Notes: a model not told the origin generated them from the letters alone. A stretch of 39,833 nucleotides of DNA from Chloroflexota bacterium (GCA_016190755.1 JACPPY010000015.1:1-39833); one strand, 5' to 3'; counted from the stretch's first letter, positions 18,731 through 27,062 are shown. Numbers and translations: made by a program.

Positions 18731-20188
18731 TTGAATCTCTGGTTGCTCGCTCCTGAACTGAGTCTTTTCTTTACTGCCGTGGTGGTGCTCCTCCTGGGGC
18801 TCGCAAGCTCAAGGAGAGGCATTGTCATTGGAGTGAGCCTGCTGGGTGTTTTGGTCTCCTTTGTGTTTGCGGCGTTCCTCTGGAGTGGCACGCCGCAGGC
18901 TACGTTCAACGGTATGCTATCTGTTGACCAGTTCGCTGTATTCTTCAAGTTCATTGTGCTCGCGGCTCTGGTGCTGGTGATACTTGCTTCTGCCGATTAC
19001 GATTACAAAGTTGAACAGGTCAGGGCAGAGTACTTTACGCTGATACTCATATCCGCTGTCGGGTTGATGTTGCTGTCTTCCGCCCGCGAGTTGATCACGA
19101 TATATGTGTCACTGGAGATGAGCAGCATATCCCTGTATGTCCTTGCCGGTTTCTTGAGGGACAGAAGATCAAGTGAAGCTGGGTTGAAATACCTCCTGCT
19201 GGGCTCGGTGGCATCCGCAACGTTGCTGTACGGGATGTCGTTCGTATACGGGCTAACGGGCAAAACAGAGCTTGGCCAGATAGCATCCGCAATACAGTCC
19301 CTGTCCTTAAGCGGTCTCCTCGACAATCCCGCTTTGCTCCTGGGGCTGGTGCTAGTCGCCGGTGGCTTCGGTTTCAAAATTTCTAGCTTTCCGTTTCAGA
19401 TGTGGGTGCCGGACGTGTATGAGGGAGCACCCACGCCTATTACAGGCTATCTGTCGGTTGCTAGCAAAGCAGCCGGCTTTGCGGCAGTCATGCGCATATT
19501 CTACGATGCCTTCGGCGCTCCTTCCTGGTTGGGCCAGAACTGGGGACTTCTGTTCGCAGGACTTTCAATCGCCACGATGACCGTGGGCAATATCGTGGCC
19601 ACTGCGCAGGCGAACATCAAGCGCATGATGGCCTACTCCAGCATAGCCCAGGCCGGTTACATCATGGTCGGCCTGGCAGCAGTCAGCATGGGTCAGTCTG
19701 TAGCTCCCGCTGCACGGAGTGCATTGGCCTTCTTCCTGGCCAGCTACACATTGACCAATATGGGGGCCTTCGTAGCCATAATAGCCTTTTCAAACAAGAC
19801 CAACTCCGACCTGATCGTAGACTACAGTGGCATGGGCAGACGGGCGCCTCTGCTGGCACTCGGGCTGACATTGTGCCTGGTATCGTTGCTCGGACTACCG
19901 CCGACGGCTGGCCTGATTGCGAAGGTATACATATTCAACGCGGCCGTTCAGCAGGGCCTCCTGTGGTTGGTTATCGTTGCCGTGCTCAACACAGTGGTAT
20001 CAGCTTACTATTACCTACGGGTGGTCAAGTTGATGTGGCTTGGAAACCCGGTATCGGAAGAGCCTGTGCCGTCCTCGGCGGCGCTACGAACCGCCTTGTT
20101 TCTGGCATGCGCTGGCATACTGCTTCTCGGCATAGTACCCGATCTGCTGGTGCGCCTGTCCGAGACAGCGGGCCATTCCCTCTTGTAG
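18731..20188 (+). CDS. nuoN: NADH-quinone oxidoreductase subunit N
   Basis: 485 residues, about fourteen membrane helices, the antiporter-like pump nearest NuoK. TTG 18731 has GGGAG six bases upstream. Conserved parts are TIYVSLEMSSISLYVLAG (Glu), FGFKISSFPFQMWVPDVYEGAPTPITGYLSVASKAAGF (Lys), IKRMMAYSSIAQAGY and LLGLPPTAGLIAKVYIF. It is the last gene of the operon: no nuoE, F or G homologue follows, and the next gene has its own promoter. No clear terminator hairpin was seen after it. Confidence 0.96.
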   Translation: MNLWLLAPELSLFFTAVVVLLLGLASSRRGIVIGVSLLGVLVSFVFAAFLWSGTPQATFNGMLSVDQFAVFFKFIVLAALVLVILASADYDYKVEQVRAEYFTLILISAVGLMLLSSARELITIYVSLEMSSISLYVLAGFLRDRRSSEAGLKYLLLGSVASATLLYGMSFVYGLTGKTELGQIASAIQSLSLSGLLDNPALLLGLVLVAGGFGFKISSFPFQMWVPDVYEGAPTPITGYLSVASKAAGFAAVMRIFYDAFGAPSWLGQNWGLLFAGLSIATMTVGNIVATAQANIKRMMAYSSIAQAGYIMVGLAAVSMGQSVAPAARSALAFFLASYTLTNMGAFVAIIAFSNKTNSDLIVDYSGMGRRAPLLALGLTLCLVSLLGLPPTAGLIAKVYIFNAAVQQGLLWLVIVAVLNTVVSAYYYLRVVKLMWLGNPVSEEPVPSSAALRTALFLACAGILLLGIVPDLLVRLSETAGHSLL

Positions 20189-20243
20189 CTGCCGTTATGT
20201 AAAATTTTCGCAGCCGCATAGCTGAATTCGTATCTGGCGCCTT

Positions 20244-20272
20244 TTGACTTTGCGGAGTCCGTGGACTAGACT
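20244..20272 (+). promoter_or_regulatory. Putative promoter for the PIN-TRAM / isp / cysS group
   Basis: TTGACT (20244-20249), a 17-base spacer and TAGACT (20267-20272). It lies between the nuoN stop and the next gene and would leave a leader of about 140 bases before the ATG at 20417, or a short one if the frame starts at TTG 20303. Confidence 0.5.
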
Positions 20273-20416
20273 TTCACTTGGAAGAATTCAACCTGCGCCT
20301 GTTTGGCAGGCCACGACAGTATGTGCAGTAGCGCTTATTCCTCTTTAACTTCGACGGTCTGCAACTCGGGCAGAGGTGGGGAAACTTATCCTGATCATGA
20401 GTCGGTGCGATTTCCT

Positions 20417-21484
20417 ATGGTAGCTGATGTTTTTTATCGTATGATCGGTTTTACTCTCTTTGGGCTTCTGGGCTGGGGTGTGGGCGGTGCGTTTTCCTAC
20501 GGTGCAGGGAAGCTGCTCCTCTGGGGGCTTTTGGCAGGGCTTTTGGGCGCTACGGTAATGCCTTACGGAGCGCGGGCGTTCCAGAGATGGTTGAAAGCAT
20601 ACATGAGTGAGGTGTCCGGGTATACGCTGGTGTCAGTCATGGTGGGGCTTATGGCCGGGCTGCTGATGGCGCTGCTGTTCGCCTTGCCTCTTTCACTACT
20701 GCCAGGTGTGGCCGGCAGGGTAGTTCCTGCGGCTGCGGCCATAGTCATGACATATCTTGGGGTATCGTTCATGACGGCCCGATCTCAGAGCCTGGCGGCG
20801 GTGTTCGAATCCAGGTCCCGCGCCCAATCTTACGTCCCCACATTGCATGGATCGGTTGATTCCACAAGGGCTATTGTGGATACTTCAGCCATTATCGATG
20901 GTCGAATTGCCGACATAGGGCGGGCGGGCTTTGCACCAGGGACACTGGTCATTCCAAAATTCGTCCTGGAAGAATTACAGTACATCGCAGACTCCAGTGA
21001 TGACTTGAGGCGGCAGCGAGGCCGGCGTGGCCTGGAGATGCTCAACAAGCTCCAAAAAGAAGCTGCTGTGCCCGTGGAAATTGAGGATATTGACTTCAGG
21101 GATGTCGATGGGGTTGATGCCAAATTGATCCGTATGGCCAGGGATACGGGGTATCCCGTGGTCACGAATGACTTTGGACTGAACAGGGTTGCGGAGTTGC
21201 AGGGAGTCAGGGTACTGAACATCAACCAGTTGGCCACGGCGGTGAAGCCTTTGATCATGCCGGGTGAAGAAGTCGAGATCCGCATCGTCCAGGAGGGCAA
21301 GGAGTCGGGCCAGGGAGTCGGGTTCCTGGACGATGGCACGATGGTGGTGGTTGAAGAGGGAAGGCGACACCTCAACAATCGGATCGATGTCGTGGTCACG
21401 AGAGTACTCCAGACGACTGTTGGCCGGATGATCTTCGCTCAACTCAAGAACGGTGTCTCCCGTGACAAAGCGGCTAAAGGCTAA
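20417..21484 (+). CDS. PIN-TRAM domain membrane protein (YacL-like)
   Basis: 355 residues from the ATG at 20417; an open extension to TTG 20303 adds 38 residues that look non-conserved. The N-terminal 120 residues carry about four membrane helices. The PIN nuclease-fold domain (from residue ~150) keeps its acidic residues: VDTSAIIDGR (Asp155), VLEELQYIAD (Glu), DAKLIRMARD and VVTNDFGLN. A C-terminal TRAM domain (PGEEVEI...GVGFLDDGTMVVVEEGRR) suggests RNA binding. B. subtilis YacL has the same architecture and also precedes ispD, so the neighbourhood is old. The exact RNA target is unknown. It overlaps ispD by 32 bases. Confidence 0.9.
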   Translation: MVADVFYRMIGFTLFGLLGWGVGGAFSYGAGKLLLWGLLAGLLGATVMPYGARAFQRWLKAYMSEVSGYTLVSVMVGLMAGLLMALLFALPLSLLPGVAGRVVPAAAAIVMTYLGVSFMTARSQSLAAVFESRSRAQSYVPTLHGSVDSTRAIVDTSAIIDGRIADIGRAGFAPGTLVIPKFVLEELQYIADSSDDLRRQRGRRGLEMLNKLQKEAAVPVEIEDIDFRDVDGVDAKLIRMARDTGYPVVTNDFGLNRVAELQGVRVLNINQLATAVKPLIMPGEEVEIRIVQEGKESGQGVGFLDDGTMVVVEEGRRHLNNRIDVVVTRVLQTTVGRMIFAQLKNGVSRDKAAKG

Positions 21485-22172
21485 ACACCCGGCCTCCAAG
21501 GCCGTGCTTGTACTGACCGGGGCCGGCGAGGGGCGACGAATGAGTGGTATAGATAAGGTGTTCGCCCCACTCGGCGGGCATCCAGTCGTCTACTGGCCAT
21601 TGCTAGCAGCCCAGAAATCAGACCTTATTAGTGCCGTTGTTCTTGTCCTTTCTCCACAGAATATCGACCGCGGGCGGGACCTAGCTTATGGATCGCGGTT
21701 CGACAAGGTGATGGAAGTGTGCCTGGGGGGCGCCACGCGCCAGGAATCGGTCCACATAGGTTTGAGCAAGCTTCCAGAGTGTGAGTGGGTCATAATTCAC
21801 GATGCGGCGCGTCCGTTTCTGGATGGGACGCTTATTGAAGATGGGTTGCGCGCGGCGGAGGAAACGGGGGCGGCTATCGCGGCTGTGCCTGTAAAGGATA
21901 CGATAAAAGTGGCGGGCCTTGACGGCCTTATCGTTCAAACTCCTAGGCGCGATGGCTTGTGGGCAGCTCAGACGCCACAGATATTTCGCTTTGATATAAT
22001 ATCCGAGGCTTATAAGTCTTCGGATGAGGCAACGGATGATGCGTCGTTGGTCGAGCGTGCCGGGGGGCAGGTAAAATTGTATGCCGGCTCATATGAAAAC
22101 ATCAAGATTACCACGCCGGAAGACCTTGCATATGCGGAGCTCCTCTTGAAAAAGAGAGCTCCATGCGCGTAG
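21453..22172 (+). CDS. ispD: 2-C-methyl-D-erythritol 4-phosphate cytidylyltransferase
   Basis: 239 residues. IspD joins MEP and CTP to give CDP-ME, third step of the non-mevalonate isoprenoid route. The nucleotide loop reads LTGAGEGRRMSGIDKVFAPLGGHPV: Arg and Lys are kept, but the usual AAG triplet start is TGAG. Also present are GGATRQESV, IIHDAARPF, VKDTIKV, LWAAQTPQIF and ATDDASLVE. The start is GTG 21453 or GTG 21462, inside the end of the PIN-TRAM gene, with no strong SD, so translation is probably coupled. It overlaps ispF by ten bases. Confidence 0.94.
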   Translation: MSPVTKRLKAKHPASKAVLVLTGAGEGRRMSGIDKVFAPLGGHPVVYWPLLAAQKSDLISAVVLVLSPQNIDRGRDLAYGSRFDKVMEVCLGGATRQESVHIGLSKLPECEWVIIHDAARPFLDGTLIEDGLRAAEETGAAIAAVPVKDTIKVAGLDGLIVQTPRRDGLWAAQTPQIFRFDIISEAYKSSDEATDDASLVERAGGQVKLYAGSYENIKITTPEDLAYAELLLKKRAPCA

Positions 22173-22645
22173 GCATTGGATATGATGCCCATCGGTTCGC
22201 CAGCGGTCGGAAGCTAATCCTGGGCGGTATTGAGCTGCCTTTTGGTGAAGGGCTGTCGGGCCACAGCGATGCCGATGTCCTGGTACATGCCATTATGGAT
22301 GCCCTTCTGGGGGCAGCAGGCCTTCCGGACATCGGTTTTCATTTCCCACCTGAGGACCCACGCTACGATGGGGCATCGAGCATAGACTTGCTGGCACACG
22401 TGAACAAACTCGTTATCAGAGCTGGCTTTTCTATCTCCAACGTCGATGCTACAGTAATTGCAGAGCGGCCGAAGATTGCGCCATTCCTGGACGGCATGCG
22501 TAGGGCTATCAGCGGGTCGCTCGAAATTGGACCGGCAAACATAGGAATAAAAGCAACAACCAACGAAGGGATGGGCTTCATAGGTCGAGGCGAGGGAATC
22601 GGCACCATTGCCGTGGCAATGCTAACGGAGCGCACCGGAGAGTAG
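22163..22645 (+). CDS. ispF: 2-C-methyl-D-erythritol 2,4-cyclodiphosphate synthase
   Basis: 160 residues, normal length. IspF cyclises CDP-ME 2-phosphate to MEcPP with loss of CMP. Zinc ligands Asp8, His10 (GIGYDAHRF) and His42 (LVHA) sit at the same numbers as in E. coli. GHSDADVLVHAIMDALLGAAGLPDIG, ERPKI and KATTNEGMGFIGRGEGI are intact. It overlaps the end of ispD and ends seven bases before cysS. Confidence 0.97.
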   Translation: MRVGIGYDAHRFASGRKLILGGIELPFGEGLSGHSDADVLVHAIMDALLGAAGLPDIGFHFPPEDPRYDGASSIDLLAHVNKLVIRAGFSISNVDATVIAERPKIAPFLDGMRRAISGSLEIGPANIGIKATTNEGMGFIGRGEGIGTIAVAMLTERTGE

Positions 22646-22651
22646 AGTAAT

Positions 22652-24106
22652 ATGAAGGTATTCAACACCCTGTCCCGTAAAGAGGAAGTATTTGACGCGG
22701 TCGCGCCTGTCAAGATGTATGTATGTGGCGTCACGCCATATGATGACTGCCATCTGGGACACGCCATGAGCTACACGGTGTTCGATACCGTGCGGCGGTA
22801 TCTGGAATATCGCGGATATCAGGTCAGGCATGTGCAGAACTTCACCGATGTTGACGATAAGATAATCGATCGGGCGGCACACAAAGGCATCAGCATCGCT
22901 GAGCTAACAGCTCACTACATCTCACGCTACTTCGAGGACATGGATGCATTGAACATCCAACGCGCCCAGGTGTATCCGAGAGCAACCGAAGAAATCCCCA
23001 AGATGCAAGAGGTCATACAGGTGCTGATACAAAAGGGACACGCATATCCCGTCGAGGGAAGCGTTTACTTTCGCGTTGGTCGGTTCCACAACTATGGCCG
23101 GCTGAGTGGACGCGATATCTCGCAGATGGAACCGGCGGGGCCACCTGAGCCCGGCAAGGAGAGCCCTCACGACTTCGCCCTATGGAAAGCATCGAAACCC
23201 GGTGAGCCGAGCTGGGAGAGCCCGTGGGGAAATGGAAGGCCGGGATGGCACATCGAGTGTACGGCGATGGCCATAAAGTATCTCGGTGCATCGCTCGATA
23301 TTCATGGCGGCGGTCGTGACCTCATCTTTCCGCACCATGAGAACGAGATAGCACAGTCTGAGAGCTTCACAGGGATTCAACCTTTTGCCCGGTATTGGAT
23401 GCACAACGGCATGGTCCAGGTCGGCGAACAGAAGATGAGCAAGTCTCTGGGGAACCTCGTTACAGTGCGAGGTCTTCTAGAACGGTATAGCCCAGATGCC
23501 ATACGTCTGTTAGTACTTGGCACTCATTACCGCAACCCTTTGACCTATACCGATGCGGCTGTCGAGAGTGCCGAGAAAGGTGTGGAGCGCTTGCGGTTGA
23601 CAGCGCAACGTATTGGTGGATACGGTTCGGAGCTAGACGCCGTGCCCTATCGCCAGGATTTCATAGAGGCCATGGACGCCGACTTTAATACGCCGCAGGC
23701 GATAGCGGTGCTTTTTGAGTTGGCCAGGGAGATAAACAAGGCATCGGAAGACAACCACTCGACAAGCCAGGCGCAGGTCATGTTGAAGACGATGGCTGGA
23801 GTTCTGGGCCTCACACTGAAAGAGCGCGAAGAACCCATAGACATCCTGCGCCTCACGGAACTGGTGACATCCCTGTCAACCAGACTGGACGCCGCAAACC
23901 AGGAGGAGCTCTCGAGGGAGATCAAGGCAGCCAGCGGAAACGGTGCCGGCGAGACAGTGAACCGATTGGTTGAAGCGCGGAGGAAGCTGAGGAGTGTCAA
24001 GCAATGGCAGCTTGCCGATGCCATTCGTTCCGGCCTGACAGAGATCGGGATTTCGCTTGAGGACACTCCGCAGGGGACTATCTGGCGGCGCAAGAAGCAA
24101 ATCTGA
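22652..24106 (+). CDS. cysS: Cysteinyl-tRNA synthetase
   Basis: 484 residues, standard length. It charges tRNA-Cys with cysteine. The zinc ligand Cys25 (YVCGVTPYD), the HIGH-type HLGH (34-37), WHIECTAMA, the zinc-binding HHENEIAQSE and KMSKS (261-265) are all present. The C-terminal DALR-type helical domain and RRKKQI end are complete. The order yacL-like, ispD, ispF, cysS follows the B. subtilis yac cluster without gltX and cysE. A tRNA-Glu gene starts 20 bases downstream, its -10 element directly after the stop. Confidence 0.97.
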   Translation: MKVFNTLSRKEEVFDAVAPVKMYVCGVTPYDDCHLGHAMSYTVFDTVRRYLEYRGYQVRHVQNFTDVDDKIIDRAAHKGISIAELTAHYISRYFEDMDALNIQRAQVYPRATEEIPKMQEVIQVLIQKGHAYPVEGSVYFRVGRFHNYGRLSGRDISQMEPAGPPEPGKESPHDFALWKASKPGEPSWESPWGNGRPGWHIECTAMAIKYLGASLDIHGGGRDLIFPHHENEIAQSESFTGIQPFARYWMHNGMVQVGEQKMSKSLGNLVTVRGLLERYSPDAIRLLVLGTHYRNPLTYTDAAVESAEKGVERLRLTAQRIGGYGSELDAVPYRQDFIEAMDADFNTPQAIAVLFELAREINKASEDNHSTSQAQVMLKTMAGVLGLTLKEREEPIDILRLTELVTSLSTRLDAANQEELSREIKAASGNGAGETVNRLVEARRKLRSVKQWQLADAIRSGLTEIGISLEDTPQGTIWRRKKQI

Positions 24107-24108
24107 TA

Positions 24109-24117
24109 TGTTATACT
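24109..24117 (+). promoter_or_regulatory. Extended -10 promoter of tRNA-Glu
   Basis: TGT directly followed by TATACT (24112-24117), ten bases before the tRNA. No good -35 is seen at the usual distance (it would lie inside cysS), which fits an extended -10 promoter. Confidence 0.5.
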
Positions 24118-24126
24118 ACGCTGTTA

Positions 24127-24202
24127 GCCCTCATCGTCTAGGGGCCCAGGACGCTGGCCTTTCAAGCCGGTAACAGGGGTTCGAATCCCCTTGGGGGCAC
24201 CA
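24127..24202 (+). tRNA. tRNA-Glu (anticodon TTC)
   Basis: 76 bases with encoded CCA. The acceptor GCCCTCA pairs with TGGGGGC (one T-G pair). The anticodon stem CTGGC/GCCGG encloses loop CTTTCAA with TTC at 24161-24163. The variable loop is four bases (TAAC), the short form usual for tRNA-Glu. T-arm AGGGG-TTCGAAT-CCCCT. It is the only tRNA in the middle of the window. Confidence 0.97.
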
Positions 24203-24249
24203 ATCTATCCTTTATTGAAGGCTGCTATCAGTCGCTGTTGCCGGTCTAT

Positions 24250-25701
24250 CTACGGCGTTACGTCGCGCAGGACTGCCCCGGTGCCGAGCTTCTTCCCATC
24301 ACTTCGAATGCTGAAAAATGTGCCCTCGATCTCGCGTCGCTCGGGCACCTGTACTGTGATTCGGAATTTCCCTTCTCCCGCTTGTGCCAACCTTGGTATT
24401 AAGGTCTCTCGCCAATCCCGAGGTTGCACTATGCGGTCGGCTAAAGAGTCGTACCATGCAGCTATTGTCCGGCCCAGAAACTGCTCGCTCGGCATGCTAA
24501 ACAATTGGCCTGCGGCGCGATTGCAGAAGGTGATCAGACCCTGACAGTCAACGACAATCAACCCTTCGTTCATGCTCTCGACAATAGCCTCAAGTGTTCC
24601 CCTCTCGCGCACTACGCTCTCGTACAGCCTGGCATTTTCCATCGCCGCGGCCAGGTGTCCTGCTATGGTCTGTGCCAGTGACACCTCTTCCGGTGAAAAG
24701 GGCCTCGGTTTTGATATGCTGGCGAAGTGTATTGCGCCAAGAACACGCCCCCGTGCGATCAAGGGAATAATTAGAAACGAGCGAGCACTCCATGGAAGCG
24801 AGAAGTTGTGCTCAGGACTATCCATCAACAGAGAGGCGTCGCCTATAACCAGAGGCAGCCCTTTTTGTATGCTCCTGCCGCCCAGGTATCGCAGATCGAA
24901 GTTGAACTTGTATCCAATCGGCGGTCTTTGATTTCCCTCAATTGTCTGGTAGCATGCCAGAACGGTAGCCGACTGACCGGTATCATCGCAAACCGTAATG
25001 CCGACCTGCTCCGCCCTGAGGGCCGTAGCGGCCTGGCTGGCTACGTCTGCCAGTATGATGTCCAGATCCGGGGCAATGCTGGTGGTCGAAAGCATTTTGT
25101 TAACGGCTTCGAAGCCGTCCACCAACCTGCACAGAGTCGCATCAACCCTCGTATGCAATTGCGCATTATCCACTATGACGGCCACAATCAGCGCCGATGC
25201 TTCAAGAAGTATGAGCTCGGTCTCGGAAAGCGACCGCCTGCTTTCACTGCTTATAAAAAGTATCCCCGCGGTACGGCCAGACACAACCAGGGGTAGAGTA
25301 ATGAATATCTGGCTGCCTCCGTGTGCGAACTGCCCCTGTTGCCGAAAGAAGGCCAGCCCCCGGTCGCTCGCCATCCACAGCTGATGCTCATCGAAGAGCA
25401 ATCGCCGCGCCACTTGGTCGATGTCCGAGAGGGGTATGGACTGGCCGCTAAGGTATGCGGATGCTGCGCCGCAAACGGAAATCACCTTCAGGTTTGAGCC
25501 GCGATCATCCAGCAACGCTACCCCGGCGTCCGCCCCCGGCTCTCCAAGTGAACCGGCGATCTCATCCACCGCCAGGCAAAGCGCGTTGTCCAGGTCGAGC
25601 GCGCTGGATAGGAACCTGGACAGATCGTGTATGCGCTTCAGGCCCTCTTCTAATTGTGTTGTAGGGGTTCTTTGTCTGTCATTATGCAGTTTGTTGGGCA
25701 T
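24250..25701 (-). CDS. GAF-GAF-PAS sensor protein without an output domain
   Basis: 483 residues, soluble. Two GAF domains (about 25-185 and 205-355, the second with a clear SARSFLIIPLIARGRVLGAIHFAS core and ENARLYE exit helix) are followed by one PAS domain (about 365-483: EAIVESMNEGLIVVDCQGLITFCNRAAGQLF ... GTGAVLRDVTP). In histidine kinases that LRDVT end normally leads into the HisKA helix; here the stop follows at once. It may act by protein contact, or it may be a kinase cut short. The start ATG has GGGAG six bases upstream. The 3' end lies 48 bases from the 3' end of tRNA-Glu, facing it. Confidence 0.85.
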   Translation of the reverse strand: MPNKLHNDRQRTPTTQLEEGLKRIHDLSRFLSSALDLDNALCLAVDEIAGSLGEPGADAGVALLDDRGSNLKVISVCGAASAYLSGQSIPLSDIDQVARRLLFDEHQLWMASDRGLAFFRQQGQFAHGGSQIFITLPLVVSGRTAGILFISSESRRSLSETELILLEASALIVAVIVDNAQLHTRVDATLCRLVDGFEAVNKMLSTTSIAPDLDIILADVASQAATALRAEQVGITVCDDTGQSATVLACYQTIEGNQRPPIGYKFNFDLRYLGGRSIQKGLPLVIGDASLLMDSPEHNFSLPWSARSFLIIPLIARGRVLGAIHFASISKPRPFSPEEVSLAQTIAGHLAAAMENARLYESVVRERGTLEAIVESMNEGLIVVDCQGLITFCNRAAGQLFSMPSEQFLGRTIAAWYDSLADRIVQPRDWRETLIPRLAQAGEGKFRITVQVPERREIEGTFFSIRSDGKKLGTGAVLRDVTP

Positions 25702-25740
25702 ACACCTCTCCCTGATTCGCCCTGTTATTTAGTATTTTGC

Positions 25741-25755
25741 TAAGGATACTCCTTA
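25741..25755. promoter_or_regulatory. Palindrome TAAGGA-TAC-TCCTTA upstream of the GAF-PAS gene
   Basis: Perfect six-base arms around three bases, about 40 bases before the GAF-PAS start, in an AT-rich patch that should hold its promoter. A possible operator; nothing identifies the regulator. Confidence 0.35.
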
Positions 25756-25948
25756 ATAAAGTAACTCTACGAGTTGTTGCTGGTATCAGAATGGTAACAG
25801 TGCGGCAACGTTAAAGTGTTTCCCCGGGGCCTGTCACTGGCTGAGGCGTTCCTGAAGAGACATCTTCGAAGTGCATTGTGAGGATCACATCGGCCTGGCG
25901 CTCGGTTTCGATAGCAATCTGTCGGCACTCGACGCCGCAGCCGAGGCG

Positions 25949-26383
25949 TCATCCTATTCTGGTCGGCAGTGACACTGTCGCGGCGCCAGGGACGGTTTTC
26001 TGTCCCTTGTCGTTTTCCACCCATATCTCGCACTCGACCAAATTCTGGCCGTCCTTCTGGAACACGCCGGTGACCCTGCCGCCTATTTTCAACTGGTGGT
26101 CCGGCACATCCATGCCGCGATGCTGGCACGATATCTTGACCACATTTCCCTGGTCGCCGATCCAGTCGGTCAGCATCTGGCACAAGTATGAGGTCTTCAA
26201 CTTTCCATGAACTATTATGCCGGGTAGTTTTTGGGCGAGTGCAGCGAAGTGATTGTAGTGTATTGGGTTATAGTCGCCTGAAGCCCCGGCCCACTTGACA
26301 AGCTGGACTGGTGTCGGGGTTTTGGTGATCATAGGTACTTCCATGCCTATGCAAACATCTTCGTCATACAACTGGGATGACAC
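25949..26383 (-). CDS. MaoC-like hot-dog dehydratase/hydratase, catalytic subunit
   Basis: 144 residues, a single hot-dog domain. The hydratase active-site pair D-x4-H is present in GDYNPIHYNHFAA (Asp37, His42), followed by the IVHGKLKTSYLCQMLTDWIG helix. Such proteins hydrate enoyl-CoA or enoyl-ACP or dehydrate the R-3-hydroxy form. It starts at GTG 26383, with AGGAGG in the 11-base gap after its partner gene. The pair resembles two-subunit dehydratases in which one subunit (the other gene) lacks the catalytic residues. The substrate cannot be told from sequence; no fatty-acid gene is adjacent. Confidence 0.85.
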   Translation of the reverse strand: MSSQLYDEDVCIGMEVPMITKTPTPVQLVKWAGASGDYNPIHYNHFAALAQKLPGIIVHGKLKTSYLCQMLTDWIGDQGNVVKISCQHRGMDVPDHQLKIGGRVTGVFQKDGQNLVECEIWVENDKGQKTVPGAATVSLPTRIG

Positions 26384-26394
26384 TGCTAGCCTCC

Positions 26395-26835
26395 TTAGCG
26401 AATAACCGTTGTGGTTTTAGCCTTAGCCACTACCTGCCCCTTTTTGTTCTTCCATACTGTTTCCCGAACCGCAAATACTAATGTGCCGGCGTTTCCCTGA
26501 CGTTCGTATACATCTATGAACCTCGTCTGTGCCGTCAACGTATCTCCCACCCTGGTCTGCATGAAATATTCCCACTCCCCACCACCATCCAGCACATCCT
26601 TCACCTCCAACTCAAATGGTAATTCGGGCCGCGGGCTGGCCATAAACGAGGAAAGGAACAAGGCCGGGGTTACTGTCATCTCTCTATTCCTGCCCTCTGT
26701 TCCCAACCACCGAGGATTCTTGTCTTCAACCGCGTCGAGGAACCTAACGAGGATGGACTTGTCTATATCGATAGTTGTAGAGGTGGGTTCCACCGCAAGC
26801 GCCTGTCGCTTCAAGTCCTCTGTGATGAGTGCCAT
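26395..26835 (-). CDS. MaoC-like hot-dog protein, N-terminal-domain type (partner subunit)
   Basis: 146 residues matching the first half of two-domain MaoC dehydratases (MaoC_dehydrat_N / FAS1-like dehydratase region): IDKSILVRFLDAVEDKNPRW near the start, VTPALFLSSFM, a GGGEWEYFMQTRVGDTLTAQTRFIDVYERQG core and a final VWKNKKGQVVAKAKTTTVIR strand. It lacks the D-x4-H catalytic pair, so it is probably the substrate-pocket subunit of a heterodimer with the next gene. The ATG has AAGGAG nine bases upstream. It is divergent from the hemerythrin gene. Confidence 0.83.
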   Translation of the reverse strand: MALITEDLKRQALAVEPTSTTIDIDKSILVRFLDAVEDKNPRWLGTEGRNREMTVTPALFLSSFMASPRPELPFELEVKDVLDGGGEWEYFMQTRVGDTLTAQTRFIDVYERQGNAGTLVFAVRETVWKNKKGQVVAKAKTTTVIR

Positions 26836-26907
26836 CCGGCGAGTCTCCTTCTTTGTTTGTCGTCTTTGTCCTTGGCGCCGAACAGGCGTCGAAAGGAGCT
26901 GGCCAGT

Positions 26908-26934
26908 ATTCTACCATAGCGGATACTGAGGCAA
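26908..26934 (-). promoter_or_regulatory. Putative extended -10 promoter of the MaoC pair
   Basis: On the minus strand, TTGCCT (26934-26929), a 15-base spacer, then TGG-TAGAAT (-10 at 26913-26908). The spacer is short, but the TGn before the -10 could compensate. About 73 bases upstream of the start codon. Confidence 0.42.
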
Positions 26935-26959
26935 GGGAGAACTGCACTTATGGCTCTAA

Positions 26960-26989
26960 TGGACAGTCAGCGCATGATGCATCTAAACT
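26960..26989 (+). promoter_or_regulatory. Putative promoter of the hemerythrin-protease pair
   Basis: TGGACA (26960-26965), an 18-base spacer and TAAACT (26984-26989). The predicted start near 26996 places the two inverted repeats at 27001-27041 at the very beginning of the transcript. Confidence 0.42.
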
Positions 26990-27000
26990 AGAAAAGGAGC

Positions 27001-27041
27001 CACGAAGCCTGTTTCGTGATGTGACTCGAAGGACATTCGAG
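27001..27041. promoter_or_regulatory. Two tandem inverted repeats before the hemerythrin gene
   Basis: CACGAA-N6-TTCGTG (27001-27018) and CTCGAA-N5-TTCGAG (27025-27041). Both have perfect six-base arms and share the pattern C-W-CGAA ... TTCG-W-G, with starts 24 bases apart, about two helical turns. They could be two operators for one dimeric regulator or two leader hairpins. Confidence 0.6.
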
Positions 27042-27062
27042 GAATAACTGTTGGAGGTCGTG

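Noticed and set aside
18666-18734. 22-codon frame between nuoM and nuoN ending in TTGA overlap with nuoN
   Set aside because: No SD and no family character; the overlap is expected by chance in such a gap.
25820-25948. In-frame open stretch after the MaoC stop (about 40 codons, coding-like)
   Set aside because: It has no start codon with an SD and matches no family I know; the stop of the MaoC gene fits the normal family length.
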